From: Paraburkholderia piptadeniae
Lineage (GTDB): Bacteria > Pseudomonadota > Gammaproteobacteria > Burkholderiales > Burkholderiaceae
DNA: 64,000 nucleotides
NCBI RefSeq assembly: GCF_900007165.1
Contig: NZ_CYGY02000017.1
Location: 62,001-126,000 of the forward strand
Direction: 5' to 3'
The notes below the pieces were generated by a model. It did no database searches, was not told where the DNA came from, and worked only from the letters and a program-made list of their open reading frames with translations. Below, in pieces: positions 23,591 to 33,518 of the stretch (the stretch's first letter is position 1; the number at the start of each line of letters is the position of its first letter). A program made the position numbers and the translations under genes.

Positions 23591-23621
23591 GGCCGCCCGG
23601 CTTCGATGAAGCCCGGCGGCC
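23591..23621 (+). other. Stem-loop between pstS and pstC
   Basis: A 14-base arm pairs with one mismatch across a 3-nt GAT loop. No U-tract follows. Such elements after a binding-protein gene commonly protect the upstream mRNA, allowing more PstS than permease to be made; that role here is inferred. Confidence 0.6.
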
Positions 23622-23688
23622 GTAGTACTGGCCGTCTGGCATACGCCATGCGGCAACCGGAAACGCGGAAACAGGTTTATCAGCTCCC

Positions 23689-24687
23689 ATGTCCGACCTC
23701 CCTCTCTCTTCTGACGCGGCCCGGTCGACTCCGCCCGGCAGCACGGCGCAAAAGGCGCCCAGCCGAGCCGGCGACATTATTTTCGGCGGCCTCGCACGGC
23801 TTTCCGCCATCGTTACGTTACTGCTGCTCGGCGGCATTATCGTGTCGCTGATCGTCGCTTCGATGCCGACGATCCAGAAATTCGGTCTCGCCTTCCTGTG
23901 GACCTCAGACTGGGACCCGCCTTCGGAGCAGTTCGGCGCGCTGGTGCCCATCTACGGCACGATTGCGACGTCGATCATCGCACTCATCATCGCAGTGCCT
24001 GTGAGCTTCGGCATTGCGCTCTTTCTGACTGAACTGTCGCCCGCCTGGCTGCGTCGGCCGCTCGGCATCGCGATCGAGCTGCTCGCCGCGATTCCGTCGA
24101 TCGTCTACGGCATGTGGGGTCTGCTCGTCTTTGCGCCTATCTTCGCGACGTGGTTCGAAAAGCCGCTCGGCTCGCTGCTCTCCGGCATGCCGGTCATCGG
24201 TGCCCTCTTCAAGGGTGCGCCGATCGGCATTGGCATCCTGTGCGCGGGTGTCATTCTCGCGATCATGGTCATTCCATACATCGCTTCGGTGATGCGCGAC
24301 GTGTTCGAAGTCACGCCCGTGCTGCTGAAGGAATCGGCATACGGCATCGGCTGCACGACGTGGGAAGTGATGTGGAAGATCGTCCTGCCGTTCACGAAGA
24401 CGGGTGTGATCGGCGGCGTGATGCTCGGACTCGGCCGCGCGCTCGGCGAGACGATGGCCGTCACGTTCGTGATCGGCAATACGAACCTGCTCGATAACGT
24501 TTCGCTGTTTTCGCCGGGTAACAGCATCACGTCGGCGCTCGCGAACGAATTCGCGGAAGCGAGCCCCGGGCTCCATACGGCGGCGCTGATGGAACTCGGC
24601 CTGATCCTGTTTGTGATTACCTTCATCGTGCTGGCGATTTCGAAAATCATGCTGCTTCGCCTCGAGAAAGGGGAGGGCGCGAAATGA
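23689..24687 (+). CDS. pstC: Phosphate ABC transporter permease PstC
   Basis: A 332-residue inner-membrane permease with six predicted spans, half of the Pst translocation channel. The EAA loop that docks on the ATPase is seen at [21 protein letters not shown], and the family segment [18 protein letters not shown] follows. A soluble N-terminal tail of about 30 Ser/Pro/Ala-rich residues precedes the first span. Its stop overlaps the pstA start (ATGA at 24684-24687), indicating translational coupling. Confidence 0.94.
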   Translation: MSDLPLSSDAARSTPPGSTAQKAPSRAGDIIFGGLARLSAIVTLLLLGGIIVSLIVASMPTIQKFGLAFLWTSDWDPPSEQFGALVPIYGTIATSIIALIIAVPVSFGIALFLTELSPAWLRRPLGIAIELLAAIPSIVYGMWGLLVFAPIFATWFEKPLGSLLSGMPVIGALFKGAPIGIGILCAGVILAIMVIPYIASVMRDVFEVTPVLLKESAYGIGCTTWEVMWKIVLPFTKTGVIGGVMLGLGRALGETMAVTFVIGNTNLLDNVSLFSPGNSITSALANEFAEASPGLHTAALMELGLILFVITFIVLAISKIMLLRLEKGEGAK

Positions 24688-25580
24688 CCCAGCCCTCGTT
24701 GAATATGCCGGGCAGCACCGACATCGCGGCGCTCGAAGCGATGCGCAACAAGCTGCAAAGCCGCCGCAAGGCCGTCAATGTGGTCGCGCTGACGCTGTCG
24801 CTCGCGGCGATGGCGTTCGGCATCATCTGGCTCGTGTGGATTCTTTATACGACGCTGCGTCTGGGCATCGGCGGCCTGTCCGTCGAACTCTTCACGCAAT
24901 CGACGCCTCCGCCGAACACGGACGGCGGCGGTCTTGCGAACGCGATCGTCGGCAGCCTGCTGCTCGTCGTGCTCGCGACGTTCGTCGGCACGCCGATCGG
25001 CATCATGGCGGGCGTGTATCTCGCCGAATACGGCCAGAAGAGCTGGCTCGCGAGCGTCACGCGCTTCATCAACGACATTCTGCTGTCGGCGCCGTCGATC
25101 GTCGTCGGTCTGTTCGTGTATGCGCTCGTCGTCGCGAAGATGGGCCACTTCAGCGGCTGGGCGGGCGTGATCGCGCTGGCGCTGCTGCAGATTCCCATCG
25201 TGATCCGCACGACCGAGAACATGCTGAAGCTGGTGCCGAACGCGCTGCGTGAAGCGGCCTTCGCGCTCGGCACGCCGAAATGGAAGATGGTGCTGTCGAT
25301 CACGCTGAAGGCGTCGGTGGCGGGTATCGTCACGGGCGTGCTGCTCGCCATCGCGCGTATCGCCGGCGAAACGGCGCCGCTGCTCTTCACGGCGCTGTCG
25401 AATCAATTCTTCACAGTGGACATGAATCAGCCGGTTGCGAACCTGCCGGTTACGATCTTCAAGTTCGCGATGAGCCCGTTTGCGCAGTGGCAGTCGCTCG
25501 CGTGGGCTGGCGTATTCCTGATCACGCTCGGGGTGTTGGGGCTCAACATCCTCGCGCGTACGATCTTTTCGAAAAAGTAA
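24684..25580 (+). CDS. pstA: Phosphate ABC transporter permease PstA
   Basis: A 298-residue inner-membrane permease, partner of PstC. Six spans are predicted; the EAA loop is [20 protein letters not shown] and it is followed by [15 protein letters not shown], typical of PstA. The long periplasmic segment between the first two spans holds [21 protein letters not shown]. The coding region overlaps pstC by four bases, and pstB begins 15 bases downstream. Confidence 0.94.
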   Translation: MTQPSLNMPGSTDIAALEAMRNKLQSRRKAVNVVALTLSLAAMAFGIIWLVWILYTTLRLGIGGLSVELFTQSTPPPNTDGGGLANAIVGSLLLVVLATFVGTPIGIMAGVYLAEYGQKSWLASVTRFINDILLSAPSIVVGLFVYALVVAKMGHFSGWAGVIALALLQIPIVIRTTENMLKLVPNALREAAFALGTPKWKMVLSITLKASVAGIVTGVLLAIARIAGETAPLLFTALSNQFFTVDMNQPVANLPVTIFKFAMSPFAQWQSLAWAGVFLITLGVLGLNILARTIFSKK

Positions 25581-25595
25581 GGGCGGAGCGATCCG

Positions 25596-26444
25596 ATGAA
25601 CATGGCAGAAAGTCACCTGAACCCCATCGAGCGCCCGGCGTCACCCGCTGGTTTCGACCCGGCCCAGAGCGGTCATGCGGCAGCGCCCGCGCAACCGAAA
25701 ATCGAAGTCAACAACCTGAACTTCTTCTACGGCAAGTATCACGCGCTGAAGAACATCAACCTGCAGATTCCCGAAGGCAAGGTGACCGCGTTCATTGGCC
25801 CGTCGGGCTGCGGCAAGTCCACGCTGCTGCGCACGTTCAACAAGATGTACGCGCTCTATCCGGAGCAGCGCGCCGAAGGCGAAATCCTGATGGACGGCGA
25901 AAACCTGCTCACGTCGAAGCGCGACATCTCGCTCTTGCGCGCGCGCATCGGCATGGTGTTCCAGAAGCCGACGCCGTTCCCGATGTCGATCTACGACAAC
26001 ATCGCATTCGGCGTGAAGATGTTCGAAACGCTGTCGCGCTCGGAGATGGACGACCGCGTCGAGTGGGCGCTGACGAAGGCCGCGCTGTGGAACGAAGTGA
26101 AGGACAAGCTCGGCCAGAGCGGCTACGGCCTGTCGGGCGGCCAGCAGCAGCGCCTGTGCATTGCGCGCGGCATTGCAATCCGTCCTGAAGTGCTGTTGCT
26201 CGACGAGCCGTGCTCGGCGCTCGACCCGATTTCGACGGGCCGCATCGAAGAGCTGATCGCCGAACTGAAGAGCGACTATACGGTGGTGATCGTCACGCAC
26301 AACATGCAGCAGGCCGCGCGCTGCTCGGACTACACTGCATATATGTACCTCGGCGAGCTGATCGAATTCGGCGACACCGAGAAGATCTTCATCAAGCCCG
26401 TCCGCAAGGAAACGGAAGACTACATCACGGGCCGCTTCGGCTAA
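25596..26444 (+). CDS. pstB: Phosphate ABC transporter ATPase PstB
   Basis: The 282-residue ATP-binding subunit that powers phosphate import. Walker A is GPSGCGKST (about residues 68-76), the signature motif is LSGGQQQR, Walker B is [12 protein letters not shown] and the H-loop is [13 protein letters not shown]. An N-terminal tail of about 35 residues precedes the conserved [20 protein letters not shown]. It lies between pstA and phoU; PstB-PhoU contact is part of phosphate signalling to PhoR in characterised bacteria. Confidence 0.96.
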   Translation: MNMAESHLNPIERPASPAGFDPAQSGHAAAPAQPKIEVNNLNFFYGKYHALKNINLQIPEGKVTAFIGPSGCGKSTLLRTFNKMYALYPEQRAEGEILMDGENLLTSKRDISLLRARIGMVFQKPTPFPMSIYDNIAFGVKMFETLSRSEMDDRVEWALTKAALWNEVKDKLGQSGYGLSGGQQQRLCIARGIAIRPEVLLLDEPCSALDPISTGRIEELIAELKSDYTVVIVTHNMQQAARCSDYTAYMYLGELIEFGDTEKIFIKPVRKETEDYITGRFG

Positions 26445-26474
26445 GCGCACGCGCACGAGCTTAGGGAGTACGAC

Positions 26475-27179
26475 ATGACGGATAAACACCTGTCCAGCCA
26501 GTTCGACGCCGATCTGAATCTGGTGTCCTCGAAGGTGCTCGAAATGGGCGGCCTCGTCGAGGCGCAGATCGTCGCCGCGATGAACGCGTTGAACGAATTC
26601 GACACGGGCATCGCCGATCAGGTGATCGCAGCCGAAGACCGCCTGAACACGATGGAAGTCGAGATCGACGAAGAGTGCAGCAACATCATCGCGCGCCGTC
26701 AGCCGGCCGCACGCGACCTGCGTCTGCTGATGGCGATTTCGAAGACGATCACGAATCTCGAGCGCGCCGGCGACGAAGCCGAAAAGATCGCGAAGCGCAC
26801 GAAGCGCCTCGCGGAAGATGGCGCGTCGCGCACGATCAACATCGCCGAAATCAAGCTGTCGGGCGAGATGGCCGTGAGCATCCTGCGCCGCGCGCTCGAC
26901 GCGTTCGCGCGCCTCGACACCGTGGCCGCCGCGCAGATCGTGCGCGACGACAAGGCGATCGACGAGGAATTCCGCGGTTTCGTCCGCAAGCTGATTTCGT
27001 ACATGACGGAAGATCCGCGGCTGATTTCCGTGGGCCTCGATTTCCTCTTCATCGCGAAGGCGATCGAGCGGATCGGCGACCACGCGAAGAACATCGCCGA
27101 ATTCATCATCTATGTCGTGAAGGGCACTGACGTGCGCCACAAGGGGCGCGACGCGCTCGAGCGCGAAGCGCTCAGCTGA
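26475..27179 (+). CDS. phoU: Phosphate signalling regulator PhoU
   Basis: A 234-residue cytoplasmic all-helical protein with two repeated three-helix PhoU domains. It links Pst transporter activity to PhoR and keeps the Pho regulon off when phosphate is plentiful. Characteristic segments are MGGLVEAQIVAAMNAL in the first repeat, the metal-binding ITNLERAGDEAEKIAKR and the second-repeat ERIGDHAKNIAEFIIYVVKG. A Shine-Dalgarno AGGGAG precedes the ATG by about 8 bases. phoB follows after 74 bases. Confidence 0.96.
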   Translation: MTDKHLSSQFDADLNLVSSKVLEMGGLVEAQIVAAMNALNEFDTGIADQVIAAEDRLNTMEVEIDEECSNIIARRQPAARDLRLLMAISKTITNLERAGDEAEKIAKRTKRLAEDGASRTINIAEIKLSGEMAVSILRRALDAFARLDTVAAAQIVRDDKAIDEEFRGFVRKLISYMTEDPRLISVGLDFLFIAKAIERIGDHAKNIAEFIIYVVKGTDVRHKGRDALEREALS

Positions 27180-27253
27180 AATGTGCCTTTGATACGCAGT
27201 CGATCGAATCCGGCAAACCGTTCCCATAGCATTACGTTTATCAAGAGGCGCCG

Positions 27254-27955
27254 ATGCCCAGCAGTATTCTCGTTATCGAAGATGAACCCGCGATTTCCGA
27301 GCTGATCTCGGTCAATTTGCAACACGCGGGCCATTGTCCGATTCGTGCGTACAACGCCGAACAGGCGCAGAACCTGATCAGCGATGTGCTTCCCGATCTC
27401 GTGCTGCTCGACTGGATGCTGCCGGGCAAATCGGGCATCGCGTTCGCGCGCGACCTGCGCAACAACGAGCGCACGAAGCACATCCCGATCATCATGCTGA
27501 CCGCGCGCGGCGACGAGCAGGACAAGGTGCTCGGCCTCGAGATCGGCGCCGACGATTACGTCACGAAGCCGTTTTCGCCGAAGGAACTGATGGCGCGCAT
27601 CAAGGCGGTGCTGCGCCGTCGCGCGCCGCAACTGACGGAAGACGTCGTCGCGATCAACGGTCTGAAGCTCGATCCGGCGACGCACCGTGTCGCGGCGCAT
27701 GCGGAAGGCAACGAGATCAAGCTCGATCTCGGTCCGACGGAATTCCGCCTGCTGCATTTCTTCATGACGCATCCGGAGCGCGTGCACAGCCGCACGCAAT
27801 TGCTCGATCAGGTGTGGGGCGATCACGTGTTCGTCGAAGAGCGCACCGTCGACGTGCATATCAAGCGGCTGCGCGCGGCGCTCAAGCCCGCGGGTTGCGA
27901 TGCGATGATCGAGACGGTGCGTGGCAGCGGCTATCGTCTGGCCAAGAGCGCATAA
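27254..27955 (+). CDS. phoB: Phosphate response regulator PhoB
   Basis: A 233-residue OmpR-type response regulator that binds Pho boxes. The receiver domain has the acidic pair EDEP near residue 9, phosphoacceptor Asp at about residue 53 (LLDWMLPGKSG) and the conserved Lys in DDYVTKPFSPKEL. The C-terminal winged-helix DNA-binding domain contains ERTVDVHIKRLRAAL and RGSGYRL. It is encoded between phoU and phoR, whose kinase phosphorylates it. The two Pho boxes before pstS and the four half-sites before olsB are its likely local targets. Confidence 0.96.
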   Translation: MPSSILVIEDEPAISELISVNLQHAGHCPIRAYNAEQAQNLISDVLPDLVLLDWMLPGKSGIAFARDLRNNERTKHIPIIMLTARGDEQDKVLGLEIGADDYVTKPFSPKELMARIKAVLRRRAPQLTEDVVAINGLKLDPATHRVAAHAEGNEIKLDLGPTEFRLLHFFMTHPERVHSRTQLLDQVWGDHVFVEERTVDVHIKRLRAALKPAGCDAMIETVRGSGYRLAKSA

Positions 27956-27976
27956 GGTACACTGGCCGGCAACACG

Positions 27977-28010
27977 AAGCGCGCTGCGAGGCATCACCGC
28001 AGCGCGCTTT
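27977..28010 (+). terminator. Hairpin between phoB and phoR
   Basis: A perfect 12-bp stem (27977-27988 with 27998-28009) with a 9-nt loop and only a short TTT followed by GTTGT. It may act as a partial terminator or stability element, lowering phoR relative to phoB. Confidence 0.6.
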
Positions 28011-28057
28011 GTTGTCTCTGATGTCTCAAGGTTAGGTCTCTAACGTCGCAGGAACAC

Positions 28058-29371
28058 ATGAACATCATCTGGGCGCGCTCCCTGGTATCGCTCGTGCTCC
28101 TCGCTGTTCTGTGCGTGGCGGTCGGCGTATTCGTCAACACGAAGGCGGCGCTGAGCCTCGCCGTAATCGCGCTGCTCGCGCAGGGCATCTTCAGCACGTT
28201 CCACAAGCAGCGGCTGTGGCGGTTGCTCGATGCGCCCGTCTATGGCGAAGTGCCGAGCGCGCCAGGCATCTGGGGCGAAATCTACTACCGTCTGCACAAG
28301 CTCGCGAAGCGCTGGCACGCGCAGGTGCGCCAGGTCGAGCAGCAGCATTCGCGCTTCATTCAGGCGATCCAGGCATCGCCGAACGGCGTAGCGATGCTCG
28401 ACGATCACGACCAGATCGAGTGGTGCAACGCGATCTCCGAGCAGCACTTCGGTCTCGACGCCAAGCGCGACTTGCGTCAGCACATCACGCATCTCGTGCG
28501 TCATCCCGATTTTGTCCGCTACCTGAACTCGCATCAATATGACGAGATGCTGATCATGCGCGGCATGGGCGACAAGCGGCAGAACGTGCTCTCCGTGCAG
28601 GTGTTCCCGTATGGCGAGAACCGCAAGCTCGTGCTGTCGCAGGACATCACCGAGCTCGAGCGCACCGACGCGATGCGCCGCGATTTCGTCGCAAACGTCT
28701 CGCACGAACTGAAGACGCCGCTGACGGTGCTCGCCGGTTTTCTCGAAACGATGCGCGATATTCCGCTCGACGACGAGGAACGCGCGCGCTACCTCGACCT
28801 GATGATGCAGCAGGCGCAGCGGATGCAGCACATCGTCAGCGATCTGCTCGTGCTCGCGACGCTCGAAGGCGACAACAAGCCGCCTAGCAACCAGATGGTC
28901 GATATGCGCGCGGTGGTCAGGCATCTGCGGGAAGATGCGGAAAGCCTGTCGGCGGGACGCCATCGGATCTCGTTCGATGCCGACGAAGCGCTCACGGTCA
29001 CGGGCGTCGAAACGGAAATTCTCAGCGCGTTCGGCAATCTCGTCACGAATGCGATCCGCTATACGCCCGATGGCGGTTCGATCAACGTGAGCTGGCGTGC
29101 GCAAGGCGGACAGGCGACTTTCATCGTCGCCGACAGCGGCCTCGGCATTCCCGCTGCGGATATTCCGCGTTTGACGGAGCGTTTCTATCGCGTCGATCGC
29201 AGCCGTTCGCGGGACACGGGCGGCACGGGCCTCGGGCTCGCGATCGTCAAGCACGTGCTGCAACGGCACGACGCGCAGCTCGAAGTGAAGAGCGAAGAAG
29301 GGCGCGGCAGCACGTTCACTGTGCGCTTTCCGGCCGCGCGCACGGCGATGCTCCATACGACGGCCGCTTGA
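28058..29371 (+). CDS. phoR: Phosphate sensor histidine kinase PhoR
   Basis: A 437-residue inner-membrane kinase that phosphorylates PhoB when phosphate is scarce. Two closely spaced spans occupy about residues 8-50, with almost no periplasmic loop, as in PhoR. A PAS domain follows (about 95-200), then the HisKA motif NVSHELKTPLTVLAGF with the phosphorylated His near residue 216, and the ATPase domain with NLVTNAIRYTP (N box), DSGLGIP (G1) and GGTGLGLAIVKHV (G2). The gene is 102 bases after phoB, separated by a hairpin. Confidence 0.95.
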   Translation: MNIIWARSLVSLVLLAVLCVAVGVFVNTKAALSLAVIALLAQGIFSTFHKQRLWRLLDAPVYGEVPSAPGIWGEIYYRLHKLAKRWHAQVRQVEQQHSRFIQAIQASPNGVAMLDDHDQIEWCNAISEQHFGLDAKRDLRQHITHLVRHPDFVRYLNSHQYDEMLIMRGMGDKRQNVLSVQVFPYGENRKLVLSQDITELERTDAMRRDFVANVSHELKTPLTVLAGFLETMRDIPLDDEERARYLDLMMQQAQRMQHIVSDLLVLATLEGDNKPPSNQMVDMRAVVRHLREDAESLSAGRHRISFDADEALTVTGVETEILSAFGNLVTNAIRYTPDGGSINVSWRAQGGQATFIVADSGLGIPAADIPRLTERFYRVDRSRSRDTGGTGLGLAIVKHVLQRHDAQLEVKSEEGRGSTFTVRFPAARTAMLHTTAA

Positions 29372-29414
29372 GACTCAGTCGAACGTCCAGCAGCAACACG
29401 CTCGTTGAAACGAA

Positions 29415-29439
29415 AGAGCCCGCCATTGCGGGCTTTTTT
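29415..29439 (+). terminator. Terminator after phoR
   Basis: A 7-bp stem AGCCCGC with GCGGGCT (29417-29423 and 29428-29434), CATT loop and six T. It ends the pst-pho cluster before the convergent ppk. Confidence 0.88.
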
Positions 29440-29469
29440 GCGTGTCTGCCTGATTGCGGAGCACGGCGC

Positions 29470-31533
29470 TTATGAGCAGAACTTCGTCAGGAGACTCATC
29501 TGCGCATTGCGCGACGACTTGCCCGGACGGCGCCGGCGATAGTGGCCGTCGCTTTGCATCAGCCACGCGGCCTGGTTGTCGCCGAGGAATGCCGACAGGC
29601 CTTCCGCAATCACACGACGCTTCAGGCGCCGGTCGTTGATCGGGAACGCGACTTCGACGCGGCGGAAGAAGTTGCGGTCCATCCAGTCGGCGCTCGACAG
29701 ATAGACCTGTTCGCGGCCGTCGTCGTGGAAGTAGAAGATGCGGTGATGTTCGAGGAACCTGCCGACGATCGAGCGTACCGTGATGTTCTCCGACAGCCCT
29801 TCGACGCCCGGTTGCAGCGAGCACACGCCGCGCACGATCAGATCGATCTTCACGCCCGCTTGCGAGGCTTCGTACAGTTCCGCGATGACGGTCGGCTCCA
29901 GCAGCGCATTCATCTTCGCGACGATGCGCGCGCGTTTGCCCGCTCGCGCATGCTCGGCCTCGGCACGAATCGCGTCGACGAGCTTCGGATGCAGCGTGAA
30001 CGGCGACTGCCACAGCTCATGCAGCGGCAACTCGCCACCGATGCCCGTCAGTTGCTGAAACACGTGGTGCACGTCTTCGCAGATTTTCTGGTCGGCCGTC
30101 ATCAGCCCGAAGTCGGTATAGAGCCGTGCCGTGCGCGGATGATAGTTGCCCGTGCCCAGATGCGCGTAGCGCTTCAGAATCGACTTGCCGCCTTCCGACA
30201 CGCGCCGCACGATCAGCATCATCTTCGCGTGGCACTTGTGGCCGACCACGCCGTACACGACATGCGCGCCGACGGCTTCGAGCTGCGACGCCCAGTTGAT
30301 GTTCGTCTCTTCGTCAAAGCGCGCGAGCAGTTCGACGACCACCGTCACTTCCTTGCCGTTGCGCGCAGCCTGCATCAGCGCATCCATCAGCGGCGAATCG
30401 GTGCCCGTGCGATAGATGGTCTGCTTGATCGCGACGACGTTCGGGTCCTTCGCGGCCTGCAAGAGCAATTCGAGCACCGGCTGGAAGCTCTCGTACGGAT
30501 GATGCAGCAGCACGTCGCCCTGATCGATCACGTCGAAGAGGCTCGCGCTGTTGGCGATTTGCGGCGGCGTGGCGGGAATATGCGGGACGAACTTCAGATC
30601 GGGCCGGTCGACCATCTCGGGCAATTGCATCAGACGCACGAGATTCACGGGGCCATCGACGTAATAGCAGTCCTTCTGCGAGAGGCCGCTTTCGTCGAGG
30701 AGACGCCGCACGAGATGCGCGGGCGTTTCCGCCGATACTTCGAGCCGCACCGCATTGCCCAGATGGCGCGCGGGCAGTTCGCCCTGCAGCGCGACGCGCA
30801 GGTTCGTGATTTCGTCTTCATCGACGAACAGCTCGCTGTTGCGCGTGATGCGGAACTGGTTGCAACTGCGCACGACGAGATTCGGAAACAGCTCGCCGAC
30901 AAAGCGTTGCAGCAGCGAGCTGAGGAGCACGAAGCCATGCGGATAGCCGGACAGTTCCTGCGGCATGCGCACGAGGCGCGGCAGCGCGCGCGGCGCCTGC
31001 ACGATGCCCATCACGGCCTGGCGTCCGAACGCATCCTTGCCTTCCAGCTCGACGACGAAGTTCAGGCTCTTGTTCAGCACGCGCGGAAAAGGGTGCGCGG
31101 GGTCCAGGCCGATCGGCGTCAGGACGGGCAGCAGTTCATCGAAGAAGTAGTCGCGCGCCCAGTGCGTCTGCGCTTCGTTCCATGCTTCCGTGCCGTGAAA
31201 GTAGATGCCTTCGTCTTCGAGCGCGGGCAGCACGGTGTCCTGCAGCATCGTGTACTGACGATGCACCAGCTTCTGCGCGCGCTCGACGACGAGATCGTAC
31301 ACATGCTGCAGCGACATGCCGTCAGGTGACAGCGCGCCGGGGTTGTCGCGCATCTGTTCCTGAAGACCTGCCATGCGGACTTCGAAGAATTCATCGAGGT
31401 TGCTGCTGGTGATGCAGATGAAGCGCAAGCGCTCCAGAAGAGGTACAGCCGGGTCCGCGGCCTGTGCGAGCACACGCTCGTTGAATCCCAGAATGCCCAG
31501 CTCGCGATTCAAAAGAGGGTAGCGGTTGGACAT
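29470..31533 (-). CDS. ppk: Polyphosphate kinase 1
   Basis: A 687-residue PPK1 that reversibly polymerises ATP gamma-phosphate into polyphosphate. The N-terminal domain starts MSNRYPLLNRELGILGFN and has SSNLDEFFEVRM. The catalytic domains carry TIYRTGTDSPL, the phosphohistidine region VGHKCHAKMMLIVRR and YAHLGTGNYHPRTARLYTD, and the phospholipase-D-like second His in HRIFYFHDD. The start at 31533 is preferred; an upstream in-frame GTG at 31590 would add 19 residues. It converges with phoR and is divergent from ppx, so synthesis and breakdown genes share one intergenic region. I found no convincing Pho box there. Confidence 0.95.
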   Translation of the reverse strand: MSNRYPLLNRELGILGFNERVLAQAADPAVPLLERLRFICITSSNLDEFFEVRMAGLQEQMRDNPGALSPDGMSLQHVYDLVVERAQKLVHRQYTMLQDTVLPALEDEGIYFHGTEAWNEAQTHWARDYFFDELLPVLTPIGLDPAHPFPRVLNKSLNFVVELEGKDAFGRQAVMGIVQAPRALPRLVRMPQELSGYPHGFVLLSSLLQRFVGELFPNLVVRSCNQFRITRNSELFVDEDEITNLRVALQGELPARHLGNAVRLEVSAETPAHLVRRLLDESGLSQKDCYYVDGPVNLVRLMQLPEMVDRPDLKFVPHIPATPPQIANSASLFDVIDQGDVLLHHPYESFQPVLELLLQAAKDPNVVAIKQTIYRTGTDSPLMDALMQAARNGKEVTVVVELLARFDEETNINWASQLEAVGAHVVYGVVGHKCHAKMMLIVRRVSEGGKSILKRYAHLGTGNYHPRTARLYTDFGLMTADQKICEDVHHVFQQLTGIGGELPLHELWQSPFTLHPKLVDAIRAEAEHARAGKRARIVAKMNALLEPTVIAELYEASQAGVKIDLIVRGVCSLQPGVEGLSENITVRSIVGRFLEHHRIFYFHDDGREQVYLSSADWMDRNFFRRVEVAFPINDRRLKRRVIAEGLSAFLGDNQAAWLMQSDGHYRRRRPGKSSRNAQMSLLTKFCS

Positions 31534-31808
31534 CGGCGGTGAGAATGAGAGATCGGGAGGTGACTCGAAAGGACGCTCGGAAATTCTCACAGTATGATGA
31601 CAGGTGCGTGAATTGAGGTTTTCGTAATTTTACGCTTTTGACTCCGCGTGTCGTAAATATGACGTAACTATATGTGACGATAGCGCACGACAACGGCGGA
31701 GGTGACGGCGCGATGTCCAGTACGCTTAAAATGGCGACTTTGAACAACGCGGTGACAAATGTGCCCGCCAGGGGCGCAGCATCTGCGCGCATGAGGTCCC
31801 CCTTCCCG

Positions 31809-33320
31809 ATGGTCAATACTCCGCCACTACTCGCCGCCGTCGATCTCGGCTCGAACAGCTTCCGCCTGATCGTGGGCCGCGTCGAAGAAACCGATGCGGG
31901 CAGCCAGATCTACCAGGTGGACGCGCTGCGCGAACCGGTGCGGCTCGGAGCCGGCCTGTCGCGCGAGAAAATGCTCGACCGTGCTTCGCAGGTGCGCGGC
32001 TGGGATGCGCTGAAGCGCTTCGGCGAGCGTCTGCGCGATTTCCATCCCGATCATGTGCGCGCCGTCGCGACCAATACGTTGCGCGTCGCGAAGAACGCAC
32101 AGGAATTTCTCGGCGAAGCGGAAGCGGCGCTCGGTTTTCCCATCGAAGTCATTGCAGGCCGCGAAGAAGCGCGCCTGATCTACGCGGGCGCCGCGCATTC
32201 GGTGCCGGCGAACGCGGGCAAGCGGCTCGTCGTCGACATTGGCGGCGGCTCGACGGAATTCATCATCGGTTCGCACTACACGCCGATCAGGATGGAGAGC
32301 CTGTATATCGGCTGCGTGAGCCATAGCCGGCAGTTCTTCCCGTCGGGCAACGTCGACGAATACACGATGCGTCAGGCCGAACTCGCGGCCTCGCGCGAAA
32401 TCCAGATCATTTCGGCGGACTACAAGGCGACGGGCTGGGACCAGGGCATCGGTTCGTCGGGCACGGCGCGTGCGTTGGCTGAACTCGTCGAAGCCAACGG
32501 CTTCAACGATCCGGGCGTCACGCATGGCATATCGCGCGGCGGCCTCGAGCGCCTGAAGCGCGCGCTGATCAAGGCGGAGAACGTCAACCGGCTCAAGCTC
32601 GTCGCGTTGAAGCCGGACCGTGTGCCCGTGCTGGCGGGCGGGCTTTCGATCATGATCGCCGTGTTCGACGAACTCGGCGTCGACTACGTCGATACGACGG
32701 ACGGCGCATTGCGCCTGGGCGTGCTGTATGACCTGCTCGGCCGCTCGCAGCATCAGGACATGCGCACGATCACGGTCGAAGGCTTCATGCGGCGCTACGG
32801 CGTCGATCGCGCGCAGGCGAGCCGTATCGGCGAACTGGCCGTGAACTTCTACGATCAGCTCGACGAGCCCGACGCGGAAGTGCGCGAAGAGAACCGGATG
32901 TTCCTCGGTTGGGCCGCCGCGCTGCATGAAATCGGGCTGTCGATTTCGCACAGTGCGTATCACAAGCACTCGGCGTATATCGCGAGCAACGCGGACATGC
33001 CCGGCTTCTCGCGCACCGATCAGGCACGCCTTGCGGCGCTCGTCGTCGGTCATGCGGGCAAGCTCGGCAAGCTTGCGCAGACGCGCGATCTCGAATGGAA
33101 GCTGCTGTTCTGTCTGCGGCTCGCGGCGCTTTTTTGCCGCCGCCGTGCCGACGCTGGCTTGCCGGAGATCCACGTCGCGCAAGCAAACGGCGGCTACGAA
33201 GTGCGCCTTCCCAATTCATGGGTCGCGAACAATCCGCTGACCGACTACAGCCTGATCCAGGAAGCAGCGGAGTGGGAGAAGATTCGCACGCCGTATCGCG
33301 TCGTCTATACGGACGATTGA
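31809..33320 (+). CDS. ppx: Exopolyphosphatase (Ppx/GppA family)
   Basis: A 503-residue ASKHA-fold phosphatase that releases phosphate from polyphosphate ends and may also act on pppGpp. Conserved segments are AAVDLGSNSFRL at the N-terminus, the catalytic VIAGREEARLIYAGAAHS, the phosphate-2 loop VVDIGGGSTEFI and IGSSGTARAL. A helical HD-like C-terminal domain follows. The start is uncertain: 31809 gives MVNTPPLLAAVDLG and a length close to the E. coli enzyme, but in-frame starts at 31713 (with GGAGG about 11 bases upstream) and 31674 would add up to 45 low-complexity residues. It is divergent from ppk. Confidence 0.92.
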   Translation: MVNTPPLLAAVDLGSNSFRLIVGRVEETDAGSQIYQVDALREPVRLGAGLSREKMLDRASQVRGWDALKRFGERLRDFHPDHVRAVATNTLRVAKNAQEFLGEAEAALGFPIEVIAGREEARLIYAGAAHSVPANAGKRLVVDIGGGSTEFIIGSHYTPIRMESLYIGCVSHSRQFFPSGNVDEYTMRQAELAASREIQIISADYKATGWDQGIGSSGTARALAELVEANGFNDPGVTHGISRGGLERLKRALIKAENVNRLKLVALKPDRVPVLAGGLSIMIAVFDELGVDYVDTTDGALRLGVLYDLLGRSQHQDMRTITVEGFMRRYGVDRAQASRIGELAVNFYDQLDEPDAEVREENRMFLGWAAALHEIGLSISHSAYHKHSAYIASNADMPGFSRTDQARLAALVVGHAGKLGKLAQTRDLEWKLLFCLRLAALFCRRRADAGLPEIHVAQANGGYEVRLPNSWVANNPLTDYSLIQEAAEWEKIRTPYRVVYTDD

Positions 33321-33388
33321 CCGCTCACGCTGCACGCGCTTTCGATGCGGAAGTTGCGTGCATCACATCTCATCATGCTGCAAGCAAG

Positions 33389-33415
33389 AGAGCCCGGTCG
33401 ATACCGGGCTCTTTT
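33389..33415 (+). terminator. Terminator after ppx
   Basis: A perfect 10-bp stem (33389-33398 with 33403-33412), CGAT loop and TTTTGTTTT. It separates ppx from the convergent olsB. Confidence 0.87.
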
Positions 33416-33518
33416 GTTTTATCGCTTCAATGTATCGCTGCGATGCGGCGAACGCGGCGCGATGGCCGCGTATTGCGTATTTCGCGGCACGAATCGCGCA
33501 ATACGCTCGCGAAGGCGT

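Noticed and set aside
25641..27227. A 528-codon frame antisense to pstB and phoU
   Set aside because: It spans two certain genes on the opposite strand and has no domain.
29542..31329. A 595-codon frame antisense to ppk
   Set aside because: Opposite a certain ppk with conserved catalytic motifs; the antisense product is Arg/His/Gln-rich and unlike any family.
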